Source: Candidatus Altarchaeales archaeon
GTDB taxonomy: Archaea; Altiarchaeota; Altiarchaeia; IMC4; QMZM01
Direction: 5' to 3'
Length of the DNA: 10,567 bases
Assembly: GCA_003663045.1 (NCBI GenBank)
Contig: QMZG01000032.1
Location: 1-10,567, forward strand
The notes beneath the pieces were generated by a model. The model searched no databases. It was given only the letters and a program-made list of their open reading frames with translations, and had not been told where the DNA came from. Positions 5,655 through 10,567 of the stretch are shown here, in pieces (position 1 is the stretch's first letter; each line of letters begins with the position of its first letter). A program made the translations under genes and the position numbers.

Positions 5655-6215
5655 GTGATAATAAAAATTCTCAAAGAAAATACAAGCCTGATGGCGATCT
5701 GTTTATCCATCTTTATAATAGGTACCCCATTTGGATTTATCTTCTTTGAAGAAACTGAAGAAGCGTTGCTTCCGAATCTAAAACAGATTAAAGAAAAAAT
5801 TTTAACTGAGTCTAAATCTCAAACAGCATTGAATATATTCTTTAACAATCTCATAGTCAGTCTCATACTCTTAGCCGGCGGGACATTTATCATCCTTCCT
5901 TTTTTCATAATGTTCACTAATGGCTTTTTGGTCGGATTCATAATAAAACTCCTTCTTGAGAAAAATCTGGGTCTAATTTTTTTCATAAAGGGCATAATTC
6001 TACATTCTGTATTTGAACTACCAGCGATTTTTATCTCAGCTGCCATGGGGATTAGAATCGGTCTGTCTTATCTGACCAGAGATAACAAAAGAAGGGTAAG
6101 CAGGGTAAGCCAAAGAATCAGAGAGGCAGCAGTTATCTATCTCTTAGTAGTAATCCCATTACTTTTGATTGCCGCTTTTGTTGAGGCCTTTATTAGTGCG
6201 GAGTTGGTTATGTAG
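5655..6215 (+). CDS. SpoIIM/DUF95 family integral membrane protein
   Basis: About 186 residues from GTG 5655 (204 from TTG 5601). The pattern is that of the SpoIIM/DUF95 family: an N-terminal membrane segment with SIFIIGTPFGFIF, a cytoplasmic or exposed stretch containing FFNNLIVSLILLAGG, a long hydrophobic block with FFIMFTNGFLVGFII, the signature HSVFELPAIFISAAMGIRIG, and a last membrane segment, IYLLVVIPLLLIAAFVEAFI. Five to six transmembrane segments are expected. The sporulation protein gave the family its name, but archaea do not sporulate; archaeal members are widespread and their function is unknown, often encoded next to signalling or transport genes. It is the last gene of the run that starts at 2933, with its frame overlapping the Roadblock stop, so it may be the membrane anchor of that module (inference). 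It ends 22 nt from a convergent gene. Confidence 0.85.
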   Translation: MIIKILKENTSLMAICLSIFIIGTPFGFIFFEETEEALLPNLKQIKEKILTESKSQTALNIFFNNLIVSLILLAGGTFIILPFFIMFTNGFLVGFIIKLLLEKNLGLIFFIKGIILHSVFELPAIFISAAMGIRIGLSYLTRDNKRRVSRVSQRIREAAVIYLLVVIPLLLIAAFVEAFISAELVM

Positions 6216-6236
6216 TATATGTAGTATTAACGTTTG

Positions 6237-7061
6237 TTATTGCTTAATTATCTCTCTTGCTTCCCGAATAATCCCGGAGAGTTTACTTGTTGGAATCCCT
6301 ATCTTTGCCTTAATCTCTACTGGATTCAATTCCGTTAGATCCTTTATCAGCATTATCCCAGCATTAGAAAATCGATCCTTGCTTATAGCATCAATATTCT
6401 GGAGTATGGTTATTGGATAAAGCCCCTTGGATTCTATCATCTGCTCGAGGCTATTCTCTATGGGGTACCTCCATCCCACCAGCGTTATCCCCCTACATTC
6501 TGCATACTCAATGGCTTTAGATGAAAATTTTGTATTTGTAGCCAACCATACACCCTTAAATTTTTTTGATTTATTCTCACAAATGCCACCTTGAAGGTCA
6601 AGAAATCTTGCATAGGTATACATTGCAGATTTTAATCCCGTGTAGATCCCACCCGTGTTATGATACTTGCATTCCACCAGGATATTTCCATCTAACACTA
6701 TGTCTATCTCATGCTCAGTACATTCCCCACGAATTATCTGCCTAAGCTGAATGGAATGACCATGCTCTCTCAAAATCTCCCCCAGATATGTCTCAAAGGG
6801 AAATCCCGCTGGGCCCAAACGCATTATCGCCCGTTTTAAATCATATCTTGAAGCCAGAGAATGTCTCTCTTTCTTTAGAAGCCCAAAGGTAATTCTGTAA
6901 ATTTCCTTGGTAGACATGCCATCCTTTATCCGCTCGCTTACCCTCTTCACTATTTTATTCGCTATATCCGGAGCGGCACCGGACCTAATTATAGCAGTTC
7001 TAACCTTATCTGGGTTGAATTCCTCCAATTCTCCAGATGCCTTTCTGATCATTACTGGCAT
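6237..7061 (-). CDS. ATP-cone / PD-(D/E)XK endonuclease-like protein
   Basis: A 274-residue protein in three parts. Residues 1-90 form an ATP-cone, the nucleotide-sensing domain of ribonucleotide reductases and NrdR: VMIRKASGELEEFNPDKVRT, then a helical region with FGLLKKE and DLKRAIMRLGP. Residues about 95-200 are a PD-(D/E)XK nuclease domain of the Mrr/restriction type: EHEIDIVLDGNILVECKYH supplies D120, E130 and K132, the catalytic triad. The C terminus (about 225-274) resembles a helix-hairpin-helix DNA-binding region, ITILQNIDAIS to LNPVEIKAKIGIP. This architecture is conserved in archaea; the biological role is not established, but nucleotide-controlled DNA cleavage in repair or defence is a reasonable inference. 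It reads away from the tRNA-Leu at 7119-7506 and converges with the SpoIIM gene. ATG 7061 is chosen; AAGG lies very close to it. Confidence 0.85.
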   Translation of the reverse strand: MPVMIRKASGELEEFNPDKVRTAIIRSGAAPDIANKIVKRVSERIKDGMSTKEIYRITFGLLKKERHSLASRYDLKRAIMRLGPAGFPFETYLGEILREHGHSIQLRQIIRGECTEHEIDIVLDGNILVECKYHNTGGIYTGLKSAMYTYARFLDLQGGICENKSKKFKGVWLATNTKFSSKAIEYAECRGITLVGWRYPIENSLEQMIESKGLYPITILQNIDAISKDRFSNAGIMLIKDLTELNPVEIKAKIGIPTSKLSGIIREAREIIKQ

Positions 7062-7118
7062 TTCCTTAAATTTCCGAGATTCCCTCTGAGAATCTTCTTT
7101 TTCTAAGAGAAAGGGCTA

Positions 7119-7506
7119 TGCGGGGGAAGGGATTCGAACCCTTGAAGGCCTTCGCCACAGGATTTCCCACCTTTACTGGCCTTAAGTATGGCAGAGTCCA
7201 GTTCAATTATTAAGTCAATATTATCCAGGTTTATTCCAAATTATCAATCCCCTGAACACATTCTCGTTTGGATCTCGATTGAAATCCAAACTCACGAAAA
7301 AACTCTTTGGGTAAGGCTTTCCCTTTACTGGTTCGCCCAGAAGTAGCTGAGATCCCCGGAGAGTGCCTATTCATAGTTATTCATGGTATGTATCACATTT
7401 ATACAAATCCCCAATATGTATATCAATATGTCAATCAACTCAGCAATCTCCTTATCAATTTGCACTGTGACTCTCCTGCCCCTTTGGCCAGCTCGGGCAC
7501 CCCCGC
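7119..7506 (-). tRNA. tRNA-Leu with a 311-nt interruption in the anticodon loop
   Basis: Both halves of one class II tRNA-Leu are present on the minus strand. The 5' half (7506-7474) has acceptor GCGGGGG, D-arm GCCCGAGCTGGCCAAAGGGG and anticodon-stem strand CAGGA. The 3' half (7162-7119) has the matching TCCTG, a leucine-type variable arm GTGGCGAAGGCCTTC, T-arm AAGGG/CCCTT around TTCGAAT, acceptor CCCCCGC and discriminator A. Acceptor, anticodon and T stems all pair perfectly. Between CAGGA and TCCTG are 311 nt where 7 are expected, and neither edge carries the pyrimidine-U-anticodon sequence. CTTAAGG at 7186-7180, which fits a leucine UAA loop, lies 17 nt before the 3' half. The gene may have one very long and one short intron, or may be disrupted. 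The perfect stems and a well-placed TATA box argue that it is still used. Confidence 0.7.
7163..7473 (-). other. Insertion or oversized intron inside tRNA-Leu
   Basis: The first bases of the insertion (AGAGTC, 7474-7469) are complementary to GACTCT (7198-7193), just before the CTTAAGG candidate loop. This brings its ends together as in a spliced intron. It also holds a perfect 8-bp inverted repeat, GTTTGGAT (7266-7273) with ATCCAAAC (7284-7291). A minus-strand frame running from the tRNA 5' half reads RRVTVQIDKEIAELIDIL and ends at about 7371; this resembles the strand-helix opening of ribbon-helix-helix proteins but has no proper start. Another minus-strand stretch contains LDNIDLIIELDSAILKAS near 7170-7230. 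No complete gene is recognisable. Confidence 0.5.
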
Positions 7507-7529
7507 AATAGTTATCTTATACTATCCCT

Positions 7530-7543
7530 TATACTATATATCT
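7530..7543 (-). promoter_or_regulatory. TATA-box promoter of tRNA-Leu
   Basis: On the minus strand AAGATATATAGTAT is centred about 31 nt before the first tRNA base (7506). That fits a TATA box at -26 and a leader of a few nucleotides, and suggests the interrupted tRNA gene is transcribed. Confidence 0.45.
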
Positions 7544-7597
7544 TAAAAATTAATTAATTATGATATATGAAGATGTAACTAAGAATAAATGGATTTC

Positions 7598-7608
7598 AAA
7601 ATAAAAAG
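7598..7608 (-). terminator. Oligo-T terminator after TBP
   Basis: Directly after the TBP stop codon the minus strand reads CTTTTTATTTT, the kind of T-rich tract that terminates archaeal transcription without a hairpin. Confidence 0.4.
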
Positions 7609-7609
7609 T

Positions 7610-8155
7610 TCAAATCACAGCATTGATCTCCTCTACAATCTTCTTTGTTTTCTCTGCGGCTCTGTTAGCATCCTCTGAGGTCTTTGCCCCAGTTATAATT
7701 ATCTTTCCGGATCTGAAGACCAGCATAACTGTTTTGGGATCACCTAATCTAAAAACTAAGCCGGGGAACTGCTCTGGTTCATATTCGGTATTTTCACACT
7801 CCATTGCTAAACGGTCAAGATTAACCCTGAAGTTCATCTTTGCAGAAGCTACGATGTTCTGAATCTCTATCTTAGGCCTTTCTTTTATCCTTATGCCACC
7901 CTCTTCAAACTTCTTCAGCAAATTTTTAACCGCCTCCCTTATATCACCTTCTGATTTTGCCCCAGTACAGATAACCTTTCCGGAACTGAAGATTAACATA
8001 GCCAATTTGAGTTCGCGAATTCTATAAACAACACCGGGGAATCTGCCTGGATTATATTCCAAGCCCCTGATCTCTCTGACAAATTTTTTCAAATCAATTT
8101 TCTGGTTGAGTGTTATGACAGAAACCATATTCTCTATATTGACCTTTATTGTCAT
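7610..8155 (-). CDS. tbp: TATA-binding protein (TBP)
   Basis: A 181-residue archaeal TBP, the general transcription factor that binds the TATA box and recruits TFB and RNA polymerase. The saddle is formed by two direct repeats. Repeat 1 (about 5-90) contains IENMVSVITL, GLEYNPGRFPGVVYR and LIFSSGKVICTGAKSE; repeat 2 (about 95-178) contains IQNIVASAKM, NTEYEPEQFPGLVFR and LVFRSGKIIITGAKTSED. All hallmark segments are present and the length is normal. Its start is fixed by ATG 8155 with AAGGTGAG at 8172-8165 as ribosome site. It is transcribed away from the DUF131 gene out of a shared AT-rich region, and is closely followed by an oligo-T tract. Presence of this gene assigns the contig to Archaea. 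Very confident. Confidence 0.97.
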   Translation of the reverse strand: MTIKVNIENMVSVITLNQKIDLKKFVREIRGLEYNPGRFPGVVYRIRELKLAMLIFSSGKVICTGAKSEGDIREAVKNLLKKFEEGGIRIKERPKIEIQNIVASAKMNFRVNLDRLAMECENTEYEPEQFPGLVFRLGDPKTVMLVFRSGKIIITGAKTSEDANRAAEKTKKIVEEINAVI

Positions 8156-8164
8156 TTTTGAATT

Positions 8165-8172
8165 CTCACCTT
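8165..8172 (-). promoter_or_regulatory. Shine-Dalgarno site of TBP
   Basis: On the minus strand AAGGTGAG lies 9 nt before the TBP ATG. TBP thus has a short leader with a ribosome site, unlike the divergent DUF131 gene, which appears leaderless. Confidence 0.5.
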
Positions 8173-8187
8173 ATTTTACCTTTATTT

Positions 8188-8200
8188 TCATTATATATGA
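8188..8200. promoter_or_regulatory. Shared bidirectional TATA element between TBP and the DUF131 gene
   Basis: TCATTATATATGA is nearly palindromic. On the plus strand it is centred about 27 nt before ATG 8222, placing transcription at or near the DUF131 start codon. On the minus strand it is centred about 40 nt before the TBP ATG, giving a leader of about 15 nt that contains the ribosome site. One element could serve both genes; TBP binding at its own promoter would allow autoregulation (inference). Confidence 0.45.
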
Positions 8201-8221
8201 TTGAATTTAAAAATTTAAAAT

Positions 8222-8488
8222 ATGATCTCAATAGAAAAGAAAAAGAAAATGCAACAACTTGTAACCGCTGGGATTCTTTTGATTCTGGTGGGTGTTATAA
8301 TGTTCATAGCGGGCTTAACCCTTTCTGTATTAGAACAGGGAAAAGGGAAAACAGAGGTTAGGGGAGGGGCTATAATTTTTATAGGACCAATACCCATCGC
8401 ATTGGGAACAGATAAAAACTCAATAATTATAATCTCGATCTTGATGATAATTCTGATGATAATTGCATATTTTCTTTTCAGACCTTAG
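8222..8488 (+). CDS. DUF131 (TIGR00304) archaeal membrane protein
   Basis: An 88-residue protein with two membrane segments (about 12-36 and 66-86) around the family signature GGAIIFIGPIPIALGTDK (48-65). DUF131 proteins are short archaeal membrane proteins of unknown function. The basic start, MISIEKKKKM, would stay in the cytoplasm by the positive-inside rule, and so would the short C-terminal tail. It is divergent from TBP and overlaps by 4 nt the end of the convergent TIM-barrel gene. No ribosome site precedes ATG 8222, consistent with leaderless transcription from the TATA element near 8195. Family confident, function unknown. Confidence 0.9.
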   Translation: MISIEKKKKMQQLVTAGILLILVGVIMFIAGLTLSVLEQGKGKTEVRGGAIIFIGPIPIALGTDKNSIIIISILMIILMIIAYFLFRP

Positions 8489-9315
8489 GTGGATTCCAAT
8501 CTCTTTAGGATATTCTCCAGTTGCATCTTGTCCCATTTCAGAAAGTGATCCTGATTCCGTGGAATCCAACCCTCTATTATCAGGAATCTATCATAGGGTT
8601 TCAATTCCCTTAAAAATTCCTCAAAATCGATATTCCCCAATCCGATGGGGAGGTGATCATTCCCCCCGGTATTATCACTTATGTGAACGTGAAATATATA
8701 CTCCTTTAAATTCTCTACATAATCTCTGGGCTTAAGTCCAGTTGTATTTATATGGGCCACATCTAATGTAAGTTTGAAATTTTCTGAATTCACCCCCTCC
8801 AATATCCTCTTTATTTCGTGGATGTGAACCCCCATGGCCTTGGGTTTACTGGCAATATTCTCCATACACAGTTTAACATTTAGATCTTCTGCGGTTTTTG
8901 TTATCTCCCTGAAATTCTCTATCATCATATCAAAGGTCTTATCCTTTTTATATTTTCTGGAAGCCACATATCCGGGATGCACCACAACTATATCTGATCC
9001 AAGATAATTAGAAACCTTCACGCATTCCTTTATCTGTTTTATTACCTCATATCTAACTCCAAGATTCCAGGTTGCGATATTAAGGTCATGATAAGGCGCG
9101 TGCAGAGAAATACTGGTATCTATAGTACTCAATATATCCTTTATTTCTTCTTTAGTCTTATCTGCCTTGTCTGTGCCCCATCCCGGAAACATCGGACTCT
9201 GACACAGGATTTCTACACACTCAAAGCCCAGATCATTTACTGCATGGGTTATAACATAATTTAAATCCAATTTCTCATAATCCCAGAATATCTGTGCAGC
9301 AACGCCGATCTTCAT
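8485..9315 (-). CDS. Sugar phosphate isomerase/epimerase-like TIM barrel (AP endonuclease 2 superfamily)
   Basis: A 276-residue TIM barrel of the AP-endonuclease-2 / xylose-isomerase-like superfamily, which includes endonuclease IV and many sugar isomerases. Metal-binding positions can be followed along the barrel: SLHAPY (H72), VVVHPGY (H113), CMENIAS (E152), TLDVAHIN (D185, H188), FHVHISD (H211), NDHLPIGLG (H221) and LIIEGW (E248). Compared with endonuclease IV, the D-x-H before the IGxG loop reads N-D-H. The DHLPIGLG form is common in isomerase-type members, so isomerase or epimerase activity is somewhat more likely than DNA repair. It starts 10 nt after the RtcB-like gene and its ribosome site AAAGGT lies within the last codons of that gene, so the two are translationally linked. 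Substrate unknown. Superfamily secure. Confidence 0.88.
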   Translation of the reverse strand: MKIGVAAQIFWDYEKLDLNYVITHAVNDLGFECVEILCQSPMFPGWGTDKADKTKEEIKDILSTIDTSISLHAPYHDLNIATWNLGVRYEVIKQIKECVKVSNYLGSDIVVVHPGYVASRKYKKDKTFDMMIENFREITKTAEDLNVKLCMENIASKPKAMGVHIHEIKRILEGVNSENFKLTLDVAHINTTGLKPRDYVENLKEYIFHVHISDNTGGNDHLPIGLGNIDFEEFLRELKPYDRFLIIEGWIPRNQDHFLKWDKMQLENILKRLEST

Positions 9316-9325
9316 TTTTTATTTT

Positions 9326-10567
9326 TTAAACCTTTATGGTCATCAATGGCTGCAATTTTGCCACCGGAATGCCAAGATCGTATTCCATTATCTTCTCTAT
9401 TATGCTCATACCCCTGTAGTCGAACGGGAGTTCGTGTGGATTCATAATGATCATTTCCCCAAAGGCTGAGACGCCTCTCTTGCCCATCTCATCGATCCTG
9501 GAGATGGGTTTTGCGCCAGTTAAGATGAAATTATTTCCAAGATCTGTTCTAATAACCTCTATATTGGTATATTCTAGATCGATTCTATAACCCCCTCCAT
9601 GTGGGAGTATGTTCACTTTTTTTAATTCTTCTATCATATTATCTTCTGCCTTTTCATGTAAGCCCGTTCTGCATATAACCTCATCCGAGAGATTCTCTTT
9701 CCCTTTGAATATGTACATGGGAACATCCCATCTCAGGGCGACTGGGAATAATGCCTCCCCTCTGGGGTAGGACCTATCCATGGTGTCATGACAGCCCAAT
9801 CTTATCTCATTTTTAGCGAATATCCCCTGATGTGTCAGGTTGGAGATTATCTCACACTTACCCAAAACCTCTTTAGCTAATAGTTCCCTCCTCTTCTTAG
9901 AGAATTTCTCGAAGTCTTTCCACAGTTTATAGTATTCTTTCCCTGCGTTGCCATCTAATATCGATATCTTTCCCAGAGGGGTTTTAATCCACTCCCCCGC
10001 ATCTATCATTCCATACATCTCTTTTTTTCTTTCCGGACCAGATCCATGGAGTATGGCATAATTACATTCTTCGGGCATAGTCTTTTCTATATCGGGGGAG
10101 ATTTCCAATACCTTATAAAATTCAAAGAAATGATTGCCCTTTCCAAAGTCGGGTATGATTTTGATGCCATCCAGGTATAGGTCAGAATTTTCAACCTCGG
10201 ATACCCTCTCTATGATCTCTCTCCTTGGTGGTAACTCATCCAATCTTGCTATTATCATCCCACAACCATTGGGCCTTATCTCTGGAAAAAATATACCTTT
10301 ATCGGGCCACCTTATTACAACCCCGTAGCCGAAACCACTCATCCATCTCCCAATATTTCTGGTTATAGTGGCATCGGGTCCAAACAAACAAAAAACGTCT
10401 CCACTATCCAAGACATACATCATCTTTCCCATGCCGTGTTTCATATTCTCATGGGCTAACGCCGATGCCAGATCTCTGGGGCCTAGAGAGAATATCCTCT
10501 GATGTGCGAAATCTAACAATTCCTCCTTTGTCATATCCCTTGGAGATTTCATCTTATTATCTATCAC
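9326..10567 (-). CDS. Divergent RtcB-like protein (RNA ligase family relative), reaching the window edge
   Basis: A 413-residue open frame starting at GTG on the last base, or at ATG 10552; it may extend outside the window. Motifs occur in the order of the RtcB 3'-phosphate RNA ligase family. RPNGCGMIIARL (99-109) corresponds to the DxxCG metal site (C102; the aspartate is missing). FGKGNHFFEF (141-150) matches GxGNHFxE (H146). AILHGSGPE (171-179) matches the HSGSR loop (H174). SNLTHQG (242-248) gives H246. GLHEKAED (302-309) stands where the guanylylated histidine of HGAGR lies (H304). The end, AKLQPLMTIKV, resembles the RtcB terminus ending PLGVVKG (K412). RtcB joins tRNA halves and other RNAs with GTP and manganese. 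Sequence divergence and the missing aspartate suggest another substrate or altered chemistry. It forms a tight pair with the TIM barrel gene downstream. Relationship inferred from motif order, not from alignment. Confidence 0.55.
   Translation of the reverse strand: MIDNKMKSPRDMTKEELLDFAHQRIFSLGPRDLASALAHENMKHGMGKMMYVLDSGDVFCLFGPDATITRNIGRWMSGFGYGVVIRWPDKGIFFPEIRPNGCGMIIARLDELPPRREIIERVSEVENSDLYLDGIKIIPDFGKGNHFFEFYKVLEISPDIEKTMPEECNYAILHGSGPERKKEMYGMIDAGEWIKTPLGKISILDGNAGKEYYKLWKDFEKFSKKRRELLAKEVLGKCEIISNLTHQGIFAKNEIRLGCHDTMDRSYPRGEALFPVALRWDVPMYIFKGKENLSDEVICRTGLHEKAEDNMIEELKKVNILPHGGGYRIDLEYTNIEVIRTDLGNNFILTGAKPISRIDEMGKRGVSAFGEMIIMNPHELPFDYRGMSIIEKIMEYDLGIPVAKLQPLMTIKV

Noticed and set aside
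5819..6046. Minus-strand frame of 75 residues inside the SpoIIM gene
   Set aside because: It is antisense to conserved membrane segments of the SpoIIM protein; no independent support.
7307..7546. 79-residue plus-strand frame over the tRNA-Leu region
   Set aside because: It runs antisense through the tRNA 5' half and promoter and has no protein-like motif.
8463..8735. 90-residue plus-strand frame across the end of the TIM barrel gene
   Set aside because: It is antisense to the conserved metal-binding region of the TIM barrel protein; composition is that of a shadow.

Overview
The window looks like a chromosome segment from an uncultivated euryarchaeote. The evidence is a two-repeat archaeal TATA-binding protein, a DUF131/TIGR00304 membrane protein known only from archaea, archaeal KaiC-like ATPases, V4R and Roadblock/LC7 domain proteins, a HEPN/MNT pair, AT-rich TATA-box promoters placed for leaderless transcription, and an archaeal class II tRNA-Leu. 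Base composition is AT-rich throughout. I cannot name the genus.

Bases 1-1376 are degraded accessory DNA. A long imperfect hairpin (43-127), resembling an integron attC recombination site, is followed by a DNA methyltransferase gene that is frameshifted at an eight-A run and truncated. It runs into a small membrane-protein gene readable only by changing frame twice. About 300 bases without a gene follow, ending in an inverted repeat and the promoter of the first KaiC-like gene.

Bases 1377-6215 (+) hold the most interesting block. There are two KaiC-like ATPases. Between them lies a decayed HEPN gene with an apparently intact MNT nucleotidyltransferase, flanked by two truncated copies of the 5' end of a Roadblock/LC7 gene. 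The second KaiC-like gene leads a tight run: V4R-domain protein, a protein resembling class I prenyl synthases, the Roadblock/LC7 gene (third copy of the repeat, joined to the previous gene by an apparent one-base shift), and a SpoIIM/DUF95 membrane protein. This reads as a sensory or regulatory module: an ATPase switch, a small-molecule-binding V4R domain, a prenyl-lipid-like fold, an NTPase-regulator fold and a membrane partner. That reading is inference from domain content and gene spacing.

Bases 6237-10567 look like the conserved chromosome backbone, mostly on the minus strand: an ATP-cone/PD-(D/E)XK nuclease-like protein, a tRNA-Leu whose two halves are separated by 311 nt inside the anticodon loop, TBP, a divergent DUF131 gene sharing its promoter region with TBP, and a two-gene unit of a divergent RtcB-like protein and an AP-endonuclease-2-type TIM barrel protein. 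The RtcB-like gene reaches the window edge.
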